Counted from the first letter of the stretch, positions 21,880-34,656 are shown. The stretch: 64,000 nucleotides of DNA from Acanthornis magna (GCA_036785705.1 JAWUZG010000176.1:62001-126000), one strand, 5' to 3'. The notes: generated by a model not told the origin, from the letters alone. A program made the numbers and translations.

Positions 21880-23268
21880 ATTTTATTTTTTTTTGAGATG
21901 TCATGATACTGACTTTGTAAGATTCATATGGAGTACTCTAACAATGATAACTTGATATTTAAATCACGTCATATTCACATATAAAGCAAAATGTGATAGA
22001 TCACAATCTAAAAATAAGTCTTTAAACAGAAAAATGTATTTGTCATCTGGTATATATGCATACATCATGCCTTTTAGTGAAGTTCCCTCTCAGACTTCTT
22101 CTTGTGGTAGCACAGCTGGTTTAGGACTCATCCCTGAGCATTATATTACCTTAAACTGGCTTAAACCTTTGCTGTGTTACTTTGACCTGTATGGGGTATT
22201 TATTCTGATCTGGTAAGCTCCTCAATTCCTAGCAAAACAATCAGAATTAAAAATAAGGGATTATGAAAGTAAAAATCTTAGCAGGAATCAGATTCCAAAT
22301 ATGATCAGGAAAGACATTTCTGGTATAATGTTTACTTATTAAATTTGAATAATTTTACAACTGATCTTCTTAAATAACTTAATAAACTCCTAAATAAAAT
22401 ACTTATTTAAATAATTAGAGTTTGTGCATTCTTCAAGAGTGTATTAAAAATCCATCTGAGCTCATTTATAAAAATTTGGTGACCCAAAACTAAATGGGGC
22501 CTCATAAAATGTGCAGTGCCCTCCAGAAATGTTAGCTCCAGACTGTGATTTGCAAATTATTATTTGGGAGAACATCTTACAGAGCCTGTCCCTGAATATT
22601 TAAGTCTCTGTACAAAGCTACATCTATGAAAATCCATCAGTTGCATAAAGCTGTTTCTTGTGTCTTTCCTTGTTAGAATGCTACAGGAAAAAGAGTCCAA
22701 ATATTTTCAGCATTAAATGCTTTGCATTTAAAAAGTGTCAAACAATCCTCATGTCTTACTAGACCTCTTTAAGTTAACCTTAAAAATAAGCTCATTTTTG
22801 GAAGAAAACAAATGGAAAAATACTTGAAAAATTTGTTTTCACCTGTCAATGTATTACAGAAATAAACACATGATGTTCATCAAATCAGCAGACATTTATT
22901 ATTATTTAAAACATCAGTCAGAAATGAGTGCAGCTATACATGTTAGCCCTTACAGAATGTTCATTAACTGCTTATATTTCTTGAGAATTTTACTTTTTAC
23001 ATTCACTAGCTATACATCTAGCCAATCAACATGTTCCAGCAGTCAGCTGGAAATTACCCTTTTCCAATCTCCACTACTTAAGTTTTCTTATGTGAATGAA
23101 ACTCCCAGATAGCAGGTATTTATTCACTAAATTTTGGGCAGAAAATTAGATGGTTTTCTTTCTTTTCTTTTCTTTTTTTTCCCCTGTAAGTCTTCCATGT
23201 AGCAGTGTTTCATTTGCATTATGCAAGTGACTGAATGTGTTATCTGAGTAGGTTTGTGTTGCACAAAT
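21880..23268. other. AT-rich non-coding stretch
   Basis: No gene or repeat is recognised. Short T-rich and CTTTT runs appear from 23155 onward, leading into the array at 23269. Confidence 0.55.
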
Positions 23269-23325
23269 ATTTCTTTCTTTCTCTTTCTTTCTCTTTCTTT
23301 CTCTTTCTTTCTCTTTCTTTCTCTT

Positions 23326-23356
<31 letters not shown>

Positions 23357-23387
23357 TTCTCTTTCTCTTTCTCTTTCTCTTTCTCTT

Positions 23388-23420
<33 letters not shown>

Positions 23421-23455
23421 CTCTCTTTCTCTCTCTCTTTCTTTCTCTTTCTCTT

Positions 23456-23488
<33 letters not shown>

Positions 23489-23539
23489 CTCTCTTTCTCT
23501 CTCTCTTTCTTTCTCTTCTTTCTTTCTTTCCATCTCATT
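23269..23539. repeat. compound CTTT/CTTTCT/CT array with 68-bp higher-order unit
   Basis: An almost pure pyrimidine tract has three zones. A 10-bp period (TTTCTTTCTC) runs to about 23345. A 6-bp period (TTTCTC) runs to about 23388. After that comes a compound CT/CTTT pattern that repeats as a 68-bp block (boundaries near 23388 and 23456). It gives rise to spurious Ser/Leu/Phe frames on the plus strand and Lys/Arg/Glu frames on the minus strand. Confidence 0.95.
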
Positions 23540-23542
23540 TTT

Positions 23543-23580
<38 letters not shown>

Positions 23581-23700
23581 TTTGTTTTGTTTTTTAGTTT
23601 CTGGGGTTTTTTTGGTTGTTGTTTTGTTTATTGTTTGTTTTTTGGTTGTTTTTTGGTTTTTGGTTTTTGGTTTTTGGTTTTTGGTTTCAGTTTTAAACCA
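23540..23700. repeat. poly-T run followed by T/G-rich (GGTTTTT)n low-complexity DNA
   Basis: About 35 T residues end at 23579. After that the strand is T/G-rich, with at least four GGTTTTT heptamers around 23655-23690. There is no coding sequence. On the minus strand it reads as A-rich plus CCAAAAA repeats. Confidence 0.85.
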
Positions 23701-26234
23701 AAGAATCTATGTTATAACAGGAAATAGACCTCAGTTAATACTATTTTTAGTTTTTCAAGTTTCTCAAGTACTTTGAACTATTTGGACCTCTCCCATTCCT
23801 AAGGATTTTTGAACTTTGATGAGTGGGCTTCTGTGCTTGGACACCATTTTATTCTGCAACGTTAGTGTTTCTATAGTACCACTTACAGATTTTGGATGCT
23901 AGTGCTGTGCTCTAAATCATGGCACACTAGAGATGTAAGCAACATGCAGTGAGAAAAATATATAGTTGGTCAAAATAGGCATCTCATCAAATTTACCAGA
24001 TTTGCTCTTTGAGAAATATTACAATTCAATGTGTGACTGCTGATTGCATTCAGCCATTGTGGCTCAGCCCACACATCCTCCAGAAGAGACCCAAAAAATT
24101 TCTGTGCTCTCTTTCTTTGTGGTGTTATCTCTAGCATTTTAAATGATTCTTTGGAGAGTTTGAGTACCTGAAATTTACAGAAAAAGAGTAAAGAATTACA
24201 CCAACACTATTGCTAGATGGCCTCCCTCTGTCACTAGCTTTATTTCCAAAAGAAATGCATTAATTATCATGACAATTAGCAGACCTGGTCAGGATTCACT
24301 TTGTGATTTTACTTGGAGAAGTCAGCTTGTTGAAAATAAACATTGCATGGGAATTTGTCACCTGAGCAGTTTTTTGAATTTAAGGGAATCGAAGACTTTT
24401 AAGTATTATCAGAATGAAATGGCTCACTTAAAAATAAATAAATAGACATAATGCATACCAGGTATTTATTTTCACTATTGCTCAAAATAAAGTGTATTAA
24501 AATAAAACATTTAAAATATGTAGTTAATTTTAATGAATAGTGTTATTATTTTCAGCATGAAAAATAATGTGAAAGCCAAAATGAAAAACAGAAGAGAAAA
24601 AAAATCTTTTTTTATGTTGGCGGCTCTAACAATTGATCTTTTAGCTCTTCATACAGTCAGACAGAACCAAAAGGAAAAAAAAAGGATCACCTAACCATCT
24701 GTATAATAGTTGCCTACCCTTTTCACCTACAGATGTTGATTCTGTTTTTCGAAGTATATTAAAACATCTCTGTCCTGGTGGCCATCATAAACAGTGAGGC
24801 AAAATTCTATACAAAGGACGTGTTCTATATTAACCTCTATCAGGCCTAAAACTACAAATACAATGAATCTAAATATTCCATAAGCTGTGTATTGCTTTTG
24901 TCACGCTGTAGTACCACCATACAAAGGTATCATTAATTGTACTCCAAGAAACCTCACAATGTGTCTCCACCGTTATGTTTCAGCTCACACATTTTGTTGC
25001 TTTATTTTTGTATCTTCTTGCCTTACATCTCAGTCTCAGTTCTTTTCATAAACAGGGCTATGCAGCTTGGTGGTGTGACCTTCTCAAGTTTAGGGAATAG
25101 CTCAGGGGCCCTGCACAGTGAGCTTAAAGAGCATTGCAGCTGTAGCTAAGGTTCTGACTTTGAAAATGGAAGCCCAGCTAATGACTAGATTTAAAATAAC
25201 ATGACTTTGAGGTTGCTGAATTTTCAGCAACCTGTATATTATGCAAACAGCCTTCTGTCAGCTCAGGAAAAAAGAGGTCTCAGGAAGCAAGGATATGTTG
25301 ATGCAACCAAAGCTAGACTTAACAATTCAAGGTCTTCCAGAGACAATATTAACCTCAACAGCACAGCAGTGAGAAATAACAAATGAAACTTACAAATTAT
25401 TGCAGAAGAGAGTCTCAGAGGACAGCTCAAGTCAAACACAAAAAAGATTTCTAGTTGGCAGAAAACTGACGAATGTGTTGCCATCACTCATGACAAGTAA
25501 CAAGAACACAGCTGGTCAGTTGCTTCCTACAGTAGAAACTCTTACTTCCTTTCCAGAAAGCTAAGAGATTTGAAGGATAAAACACAATCTGTACATGAGA
25601 CAATATGTTAAAAGTGCCACTTATTATACAGAATTTATTACCCTTCCTAAGCACAGCGGAAATATTCTGAAAAAGATCTGAAAGATGTGTGCATTGTGAC
25701 AAGGACACTGATTATTTCACAAGGGAGGTGGTCAGTTATTAATTTAATGACTTCAAACAAATAATGTCACACAGATCTGTCCTTCATGCTCCTTGGATGA
25801 ACCAAATTTTTTACTTCAGGGGAAAGTACTGAAGGCACACATAAGAGAACAGAACAGAATATTCAAAGCACTCAGAATTTCTGTCAAGGCTTTTGCCACT
25901 TTTGGTTTGTTTTTTTCCACAGGAATTAACAATTTTAAACTAGTCTATGAACATAAGTAAGGAAAGTATATGTGATGTTCCTGTTACAACATTATCAACT
26001 TCTGCAACAAGTCACTGGTAATATTTAGAAATTCATAATATGTGTTATTACTGTCTCTGTGAGTAATCTGTGATAACGTAATAAAGGTAATGCAAATTAT
26101 TAATATTTTGGTATATTCTTTAGATATTTGACATAAAATTTTAGATATTTGACATAAAATTTTAGGTAATGAGGAATTTCAGAATTTACAAAAACTCAGC
26201 TATTCCCTATACTTTCAGAACTTACACCATCAAA
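23701..26234. other. AT-rich non-coding stretch
   Basis: No gene or large repeat is recognised. A 21-bp tandem duplication lies at 26121-26162 (listed separately). Confidence 0.5.
26121..26162. repeat. 21-bp tandem duplication
   Basis: TAGATATTTGACATAAAATT plus one T is present twice head to tail with no mismatch, consistent with recent replication slippage. Confidence 0.9.
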
Positions 26235-26400
26235 ACTGTTGATGACGTGCAGTACATAGCAGAGTGTGAGAAGCTGTTGGTTTTCTCCACGTAGGGCAAA
26301 GAACCTTTCTATTAAGTCCTGACAGTCTCACTTGTATGTTCAAATGTTCCCACATTATGGAGGTGATAACTGGCCTAGGAAGTTTCTGTGCCCAGATCCT
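26235..26400. repeat. unnamed dispersed repeat, copy 1
   Basis: It shares two colinear blocks with 32448-32600. The first is 26235-26261 against 32448-32474 (23 of 27 bases identical, both containing TGATGACGTG and GTACA). The second is 26321-26342 against 32537-32558 (17 of 22, GACAG..CTCA and ATGTTCA). Spacing is 86 and 89 bp. Both are in the same orientation, and the minus-strand peptides across the first block both end in LCT-x-RHQQ. I do not recognise the family. Boundaries are guessed. Confidence 0.5.
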
Positions 26401-26849
26401 TCCACACACCCTGACAACCAAGGAACCTCTGGGAACTTTTCCGTATTTCTTCACCCAAAAGGTTGTCTTCTCTTACACCAGGACAGCACCAAGTTCCACA
26501 AAATCCATTATATGCTACCAATGCTAATAATATATTATATAATTGTACAACACTCAATATAATTATACACTAAACAGTTCACATAAAAGTGAGCAAGAAC
26601 CATGTGGGAAGAGGGAGATCTATTCCTTAATACTCTCCCACAAGACAATTTCCCCAGCAGAGCAAGGCCATCAATGTGAGCACAAAGCACAGAGCCATTG
26701 TATTATAACCAAGAGACAAGCAGTGTAGCCAACAAACTGTGTGATGCATAGAGAATTTTGCTGCCTAATAACAGCCGTGTTTTACTACAGCCTGACTGAC
26801 ACACAGCTGCTGTTGCCTTGTGTTCCGTGTTGGTGCTCCAAATAATACT

Positions 26850-26965
26850 GCGGTGGGTTGGCAATGGTGGAGAGTAGGTGCCCACCAAGCCACTCTGTCA
26901 CTCTCCTCAGACACACAGGAGAGAGAAAAAATAGGATGAAGAAGCTCAGAAAAAAAGCAGCATGA
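26850..26965 (-). mobile_element. fragment of an avian LTR-type element
   Basis: GGTGGGTTGGC, AGGTGCCCACCAAGCCACTC, CACTCTCCTCAG and GAGAGAGAAAAAATA occur in the order of the 3' end of a common avian LTR-type repeat, read antisense. The same segment, in the other orientation, closes the element at 54470-55030 (there GCTTGGTGGGCACC). It is only about 115 bp long and strongly diverged. Confidence 0.5.
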
Positions 26966-28839
26966 CAAATTTAATATCCCTAGTAAGAATAAAATGTATT
27001 TTAAAATCCCACAACTTGAAATTTCAGCATCCTATTATAAAGCATCTTTGGACACATACTTTTTTCTATAGCTGAAATACACCATTAGTGAAGTAGTTTG
27101 ATAAAATACAGGTAGAAAAGACTTCTGAAAAGTCATGAGCTGAGAGAACTACTTAATGAATACACTTCAGTCAGCAAATGGAAGTGTTCATATGACCTTA
27201 CAGATATTTCTTTTATGCAAATGGTTCCATTCCTCCATCAACCTTTTGCAAAATGACTGTTTTCTAAGCAGCTATGAAAAGACTCAGATGACACACTGTG
27301 TCATCCAAAGGAAGAACTAATTCCAGAGGATTAATTTATCCATGCTTGAGGCTGCCAGGTCTTGTCCCCACATATATTTGAATTCAAAGTGACTTGACAA
27401 TGTAATAGTTAAATCATTCTTATAACATGATAAAACTGCTGTATTTAGGAAAAATAGTGTGTATTCACAATACAAATGTAAAATAATTTGAACTAAATTA
27501 ATCACAAAATATTTATATTTATGTATGATATTTTTTATTTGTTCTAATACATGCTTCACTCCATATGTTCTATAATGTAAATAAACACTGGAATAACTCA
27601 AAATATTTTTGGAATTGAGTTCAGCTTTGTGTTTTTTGTCATTTTAGGTAAGGTTACTAACACTCTTCATAAAAAGTTAGCAGATATTTTTTTAATTCCA
27701 ATTTTCCCTTTTTTTCCTCTGTGACCTATGTTTATAGGTAATTTTTTAGATGAGTAGCTTGTATTTTTTAAATAAATATCTTTTATAGCAGCACTATACT
27801 GGAAAAAGTGTTCTTTGCCTCTACACGTAATATTATACTTCATTGACTGACTTACAGTATTTTACTGAGCTGATACAATTGGCTAATAGTCCTAAAGTCA
27901 GAAATAACTATATTACCTCTTTTTAAGGCATATCCTCTGATAATTGTGCTTTTTAAAAAACATTTGATTCTTGAGATTACTTCTTTTTCCTTTTGTTCAA
28001 CATACTGTGCAGCTAAGCAAAGACACAAAATGACTAGTGAGAGCTTAACATAAGTATCCTTTAATCATTGAATGAGACCCATCTCCACTGTCAATAGAGC
28101 AACGCAGGATCCATGGTGAGAAGGATGTTCAGCCACACAAAGCCTTATAGATTAAACTTGGAATACAAAACTTTTTTCATAGGAATTTGTCACAGCTGAC
28201 TAAATGGAATTGAGCTCTGTGTGACAGCTACTAAACATATCTTAAATGCAAATCTATATTCCACCCTCAAGGACAAATTTATCCTCTTGTCCCATTGACT
28301 GTGATCAGTAGTATCTTACAAAATAATTACATACGTAAACAGGGTTTTTTTTTCTCTAAATCAAGCTGAGAGGTTTTTTCTTGTCTCGTGTTCAGATACA
28401 ATTGTTACATTACTCATAATCTCATTTGAATTATATTGGCCTTTAATCTTATGTGAGACTGCAATTCATGGATTAGAGGGCTACTGCAAGCTATTAATTG
28501 CTGTCCTTAAACATCTTTTGAATTATAGATGAGTGACATTTTGAATTCTGCAGTATGAAATTTAAAACACTGATATCTATTTAAGTATTAATGGCTTATT
28601 TGGTCTTTACCAGTCATGTAATGACTGACTAGAGGAGTTAAAGACTCTTAAATGCTGTAGAACTTAATGATTTAATGACAGTATCTGATGTCCTGAAACC
28701 CATGAATGACTCCTTCATGTCATTTCAGCTTAAAGAAAGACGGCTCTCCTGAAAAATATCTTGGCTCTCAATGCTGAAACTGAAAAAGTACAGGTAAAAA
28801 AGAAGATAGGAAATTTTAACTGCTCTTCTTTTTCCTTCC
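26966..28839. other. AT-rich non-coding stretch
   Basis: No recognisable gene, RNA or repeat is seen. Confidence 0.55.
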
Positions 28840-29130
28840 AATGAGACATTGCCTCTATCCTACAGCATTTCTTTATGCCTACAGATTTTTAATCGTTTTA
28901 AGAAATAATTCCTTAACCTTTTTCCTTAAGAAACAATTTCACAGGCTAGTGGTTCTCAGTGTCAGAAAGATTTTCTTGTTATTTAACTTAAACATTCCTT
29001 TCCTAATTCCATCTCATTACTCCTTCACGTACCCTAGGCTATGTACTAATTGACTCTTCTATTTCTTTGGTGTTTATATCCTTCAAATATTCAAGTAGGA
29101 AACATTAATTAAGCTTCAAATGTTCTTAAG
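28840..29130 (-). mobile_element. ancient CR1/L3-like LINE relic
   Basis: The plus strand shows blocks that match the antisense of an old amniote CR1/L3-type 3' region. These include AGAAAGATTTTCTTGTTATTT followed by AACTTAAACATTCC, TCTCATTACTCCTTCACGTA, and later TATCCTTCAAATATTCAAG, in the order usual for that family. Divergence is high, so borders and subfamily are uncertain. It is older than the CR1 copies at 21160, 29594 and 62321. Confidence 0.5.
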
Positions 29131-29593
29131 ACTATTCCTCTGCTTTAAGCAGTTCTGTGTAGACATACCAGTGTATTCAGAGTTTAAAGGATAAATATCT
29201 AAGAAAGACCAAAAAAATTTAGCTCCCCAGAGCATGCTACAAATAAAATGTTAGCTGCTTCAGTGACAGTTATTATGTAGTTCATAGTGACAACTCTATT
29301 ATTTGGAATATATCCTAGCAAGAATGAAAATGTTTGCTTAAAACCTGGGATTACACAATACTCATTTTTCAAATGTCTCCCTAATGCCTGCGGTCTCTAA
29401 GAATGAATAGCAATTCATGACTAACAAGGAAAATTCATTCATGGTGTAGTAAAAATAGTGAGAAACCAAGACAACAAGAAAAATATGTTAGTAGTTTTCA
29501 AGATTAATGCAAGAGTGTGATCTGGTGACTCGTATTAAAAAGTTAAAATTCTAGAAACTGAAGGGATTATTGAAAAAGATCATGCAGGATCAC

Positions 29594-30452
29594 ACATGAT
29601 CACACAACCACGGGTCGGAAGGAACCTCTGGAGATCATCTCACCCAACCCCACTCCTACAGGAGGTCCACAGATGATATTATGCAGGATGGCATTCAGAT
29701 AGGTTTTGAATCTCTCCAGAGAAGGAAACCCTGCAACTCTCTGGGCAGCCCATTCCAATCCTTTGTCACCCTCAAAGCAAAGACTATTTCCCTCATATTC
29801 AGATTGAACTTCCTGTGTTTTAGTTTGTGTCCATGTCCCCATTTCTGGGCACTGAAAAGAGTCTAGTCTCATCCTCAGACACCTCACACTGCTTGTGTGC
29901 CTTGGCAGGGTCCCCTCTCAGTCATCTCTTCTCCAGCCTAAACAGGCCCAGCTCCCACAGCCTTTCTTCCTGAGTGAGATGTTTGTGTTTCCACACCATC
30001 TCTGTAACCCTCAGCTGGATCTGCTCCAACACTTTCTTGTCTGTTTTGTCCTGAGGAGCCCAGAACTGGACACAGCTAGCCAGGTGCTACACCTGAGCCC
30101 TCGCTGGGGCTGAGCAGAGGAGCAGGACCACCTCCCTTGAGCTGCTGGCAATGTCCTTCCTAAGGCACCCCAGGGTACCAGTGGCCTTTGCCTTGAGGGC
30201 ACTGGTGGCTCATGGTCAGCTGGTTGTCCACCAGGACCCCCAGGTCCTTGTCCTCAGAGCTGCTTTCCAGCAGCTCAGCCCCCAGGCTGTCCTGGTGCCT
30301 GGGGTTATTCTTCCTCAGGTGCAGGACTCTGCTGAACTTCATCAAGTCCATCTCTGCCTATTTCTCCAGTCTGTCCAGGTCCTGCTGAAGGGCTGCAGGA
30401 CACTCTAATGTGTGTCCCCCCAGCTTTGTGTCATTGGCAAACTTGAGGATGA
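29594..30452 (-). mobile_element. CR1 LINE 3' part (second subfamily)
   Basis: The plus strand carries the antisense of a CR1 3' end, beginning GGAAGGAACCTCTGGAGATC and passing the blocks TTTTGAATCTCTCCAGAGAAG, CTGGGCAGCCCATTCCA, CACCAGGACCCCCAGGTCCT and GTGCAGGACTCTGC. It ends at TGTGTCATTGGCAAACTTGAG, inside the ORF2 C-terminus just after the reverse-transcriptase region. Block wording differs from the copies at 21160 and 62321, so it is another CR1 subfamily. The 5' side is truncated at about 30452. Open frames in it are remnants or antisense shadows. Confidence 0.92.
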
Positions 30453-30585
30453 ATAAAGTAAAAAACAGTAACAGAAGGGACATGTTTACTTTCAAAATAA
30501 AACACACATAGGAGTATCTTATTTCAGAGTACTTCTGATCATCAGAAATTGGAAAAAAAGTAAATAACTGTGGTCCTGTCCTGTC

Positions 30586-30796
30586 CTCTCTCCTCTCCTC
30601 TCCTCTCCTCTCCTCTCCTCTCCTCTCCTCTCCTCTCCTCTCCTCTCCTCTCCTCTCCTCTCCTCTCCTCTCCTCTCCTCTCCTCTCCTCTCCTCTCCTC
30701 TCCTCTCCTCTCCTCTCCTCTCCTCTCCTCTCCTCTCCTCTCCTCTCCTCTCCTCTCCTCTCCTCTCCTCTCCTCTCCTCTCCTCTCCTCTCCTCT
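30586..30796. repeat. (TCCTC)n pentanucleotide array, about 41 copies
   Basis: A nearly perfect TCCTC/GAGGA array of about 207 bp is preceded by two TCCTG variants (30574-30585). It gives periodic Ser-Pro-Leu frames on one strand and Arg-Gly-Glu on the other. It lies 130 bp beyond the truncated end of the CR1 at 29594-30452. The purity suggests recent growth and likely length variation between individuals. Confidence 0.97.
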
Positions 30797-32447
30797 AGGA
30801 GCAGAAGGTTAAAACTGAAGCGTGGCCACAAGAACTCAGAGAGCTTATTGAACGTAACCAGAATAGTTAGTAGCTGATATGATTATTTGTATTGTCTTTT
30901 GTGATTTTTAACAATTCTTATTTTATTTGATCCCGTTTGGTTTGGGGTTTTTTTGTGTTTTTTCAGGCTTATGGTTTATGGCACTGGGTTAAAAGATTGT
31001 GACTTTACTGAGATATAGAAAATGTGTGACAAATTAAACAGAGACAATCCTATCATGTAGTAAAATGGAAAGAAATCCATTTCCACTTGTGCCCAGACAG
31101 TCTGAACTTCAAGATACTTTATTACAAACACATCTTCTGATGATCCTGCAAAGAGCAATAACACGCTACCATACTCTAACAGTGCTTGGAGACATTTTGT
31201 TGGAAAACATATAGACTATAGCTTAGAAGGCCTAAACAGCAAGTGATGTCTTTTAAATGTAGATAATTTTTCTATCATTTCTATCTTTAAGGGAAAATAA
31301 AACCACTTAGAAAACCTTATACTGCACCAACATTTCCATTGTCAGTTCAATTCACATTTGATTGTGACTAAACTAAGCGAGAAATGGAAAAGAGAAATTT
31401 TTGCTAATGTTTGTGAGAACAGAGAATCAATATTTAGATTTTTTGGCAACAGGGGCACACATTTATCTCTGTACATCTACTATATGCTGGACATTTATAA
31501 AAGTGGTTTCTCAGGACAGATGCTATTCATTTTCTTCTATCAAGAGAAATAAGAAAAGAGTAGTTGGGCAGGAATGGTGCCCTTACCTCTCTTCTAAGTG
31601 TCTGCTATTTGATCAGTTCCATTATTTAGCTATTAGGAAAAAAAGTAAGCCTAACATCACTACTTCCAACAACTATTTCATGTGAAAGACTATTCACATT
31701 GACAGGTTTAAAATGAAATTGGAGTTTACTGTGGGATACTGTTGCTCATGAGCAAGATGAACCTAGTCCATTTCAAGGAAGAGAGAAATGTATGCTAAAA
31801 CGTAGTGTCACATACTATTGACACAGAGTTCATTGTAGCAATTGCAAGCATATGTCAAAGCTGTCTATCTGTCTGCCTATTTCATGTCATGTTCTGCAGC
31901 AATGATGTCAGGCTGTTCTGTAACTAGAAACATGCCTGTTTTATAAAAATGAGTAAAAATATAATTTTTAATCCTGTTGTCACATATTTTTCACTGTATA
32001 AAGGAAAATATATCAATAAAACAAGATCTTTGAGAATGCTATGTATATGAGCTGCAGGTGCTAAGCACTGATGTGTTACCTTGTGGTTTATGCTTGATTT
32101 AGACAATTACGTTTTATCTGTTTATATATTGAACAAATAATTTTTTTCTCTCTTTTCCAGCCTTCATAAGCGCAGCAAAACTTTGCAATTGTTATAGTCT
32201 AATTAATTTTTATAATTTCTCAATCACTTTACAAATATGCTTGGAAATGGTGGAAGTTGCTTCTTATGTTTAATATGAATAGCTACTGAATAGGCTAATT
32301 TTCTGATAAACACCATTCTTATTCTACGAGACATTTGAGCAAATCAGATAGATATACAACATTTTCAAACAAACAAACACACACACACAACCCCCTGCCA
32401 TTCATTGCATGAGATAACCCCTGTGTTCTTGTGGGAATCTCACTGTG
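30797..32447. other. AT-rich non-coding stretch
   Basis: No gene is recognised. A short AAAC/AC microsatellite lies at 32367-32390. Confidence 0.55.
32367..32390. repeat. (AAAC)3(AC)7 microsatellite
   Basis: A short compound repeat, imperfect at its edges. Confidence 0.85.
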
Positions 32448-32600
32448 ACTGCTGATGACGTGTTGTACACAGCATCGCAAATGTCGCTGAGCTGGGAAAT
32501 TGACATCCTCTGTACCCAACTTTGGGACTCTGCAGAGACAGACTCAGCTCCATGTTCACCACACAGACGATATTGAACGTCAAACCAATTAATGTCAGTT
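32448..32600. repeat. unnamed dispersed repeat, copy 2
   Basis: This is the partner of 26235-26400, in the same orientation. The conserved core is ACTGCTGATGACGTG followed by GTACACAGCA (32448-32474). The second block is at 32537-32558. Similarity probably continues to about 32620 but is weak. Three overlapping short minus-strand frames here are side effects. Confidence 0.5.
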
Positions 32601-33632
32601 GTGCTTCTGGGTGAGTATTTACCCAAGTGTGGTGGTAATAAGGCACTTGACAAGCTACTGATAACAAGTATGGCAGAACTACATAAATTTAATTCTACGT
32701 TGTCTACCTGTCTTTTGGGTTATTTCTGTGAGCCAACAGGAAGCAACACCACACTTTCCCTTTTCCCTAAAACTAATATTTGTTCCTTTTTATTTGCTGC
32801 TTTCTTCCATCTGAAAGAAAACCTGCATGTAATGAAATGATCTTCTCCATTAGAAAATCCATCCTCTGAGTGAAAGATATGTATACATATACTTGAAGGC
32901 AGAAATCGTGTCATCTACTCATATATTAAAGTGTTGTTGCAGTTCTGATTCTGAATCCATCTCCTATTTGCATTTCTTCATTAATGCCCCCTTTAATTTG
33001 GTATCAGTTAATGTTATTTAGGTAGATCACCAGTGAGAACGCATTGTACGTTGCAAAAATCAAAATAACCTAATGTAAAAGAGTGACTGCTACCCACGAA
33101 TTGTTCCCATTCATGATCCATGGAGCTACATTCTAACAAATGATCAGTTCCTACTGAGTTCTTAATTTATAGAGGAATAGTACATTCAATTAAACCTGGG
33201 GTTCTGTAAGGATTATTATTTAACATATATGTCCAGTAATTCATGGTAACTGCTAGGGCAGTACATTAAATGATATGTATCATCTATTTGTTACAACAAA
33301 ATACAAAAGGTTTACTTCTTTTCCTGTTCAAACAAAAAAATGACAAAATAAAATCTTAAAGAAAGACTTACAACTATTTTTGAGGGAAACCTAAACTGAA
33401 TTACAAAGAACACAAGATTTGTATTACTAAATGATTAATTTTAAAGAGAAAACTAGAAGCACACAATAAAAAATGCAAGAGCACACTCATGATTTGTTAT
33501 ATTAAGGCCTTTAATCCAGATATTTAGAATCTGTCTTACCAGAATTAGCAAAAATATTTTTCACTGTAGTAGATTCAGGGCCTCTTTTGTTTTCCCATAC
33601 AAGTTCTGGACTTTTGGATGTCAAACCTCTGG

Positions 33633-33671
33633 TAAAAGTTTAACTGTCAAGTTAAAAGTTTAACTGTTAAG
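33633..33671. repeat. 20-bp tandem duplication
   Basis: TAAAAGTTTAACTGTCAAGT is followed directly by a copy with one C-to-T change. Confidence 0.9.
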
Positions 33672-34307
33672 ATCCTTACATTGGTTCTTCATTGTCTTTG
33701 CTGAATTTTGAAGGGTTTATAATTGTGATTTTTTCCAAACAATTGTTACTAATATATTGATAATTTATTAATTTTCATAAATTCCCTTTTTTTTTTTTAA
33801 AAAAAAAGTGTTGAGAGATATAAACTGTTCAGAAGTTTCAATATTGCTAAATGTGCTTAACTTGTCCATTTATGTTTGCACACCTACTTTGGAAAAGAAG
33901 CTCTGGTCTCCAAACCAGTGACACTTTCTCAATCTAAAATATCCTCCTGTAGCTGTGCTTGCACAGCTATTGTTTTGTGTTCTATTTTTGTGTTCTTGTC
34001 CTTTCAGGGTAGTAACTTACCTGCTTGCTAAAATTTATGGAGTTTAATGTTGTTTTTAGTTTCAGACACCTTTGATCATTGCTCATTGCTCTTTTCCTGA
34101 ATATTTTGAACATCCACTGAATTAAAGGGCCTGTGAAATAGCAGATGTTTACATGTTCTCTTGCTGCTTTAGACATCAAAGCCTGCAACAAAAAGAGCCA
34201 TGTGTGGCTCCAGGGTAAATCAGAGAAAATGGTGAACAATGAATCTTCAGCTATGTAAGTGGCTACTAAGTAGAACATGTTTTTTTACTGTCTTTAGAAG
34301 ATATAAA

Positions 34308-34351
34308 TATCTATATAGATATATAGATATATAGATATATACATATATATG
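34308..34351. repeat. (ATATAG)n microsatellite
   Basis: TATAGATA units grade into plain TA repeats. Confidence 0.88.
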
Positions 34352-34656
34352 CATTATACTCATTAAGAAATAGATACCTTTCTAGCTCTTAGATTTTTTT
34401 TTTCTCTGTTTACTATAGAGTACTATTTTATTTAACCTTAGAGGTTATTCTTAAAATACGTAAGTGCATTCCATGAGAAAATAGGCCCCCTTGGAAGTGC
34501 TGGAAATAAAAGACAAAAGATTAAGGAAGACTTCAGCTCTTAGAAATATGTTTTTAGCCAAAGCTAAGCAAACAGACAGTCAGGTTCCCCTCATGCCACA
34601 TTACTTGAGTTTTGAAAGGTCTCATACATGGCACCAGAATTAAAACTTCTTTCCAG

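Noticed and set aside
23146..23727. Long Ser/Leu/Phe and Lys/Arg/Glu frames
   Set aside because: Direct translation of the CTTT/CT microsatellite.
30358..30831. 157-codon Arg-Gly-Glu repeat frame and its Ser-Pro-Leu counterpart
   Set aside because: Direct translation of the (TCCTC)n array.
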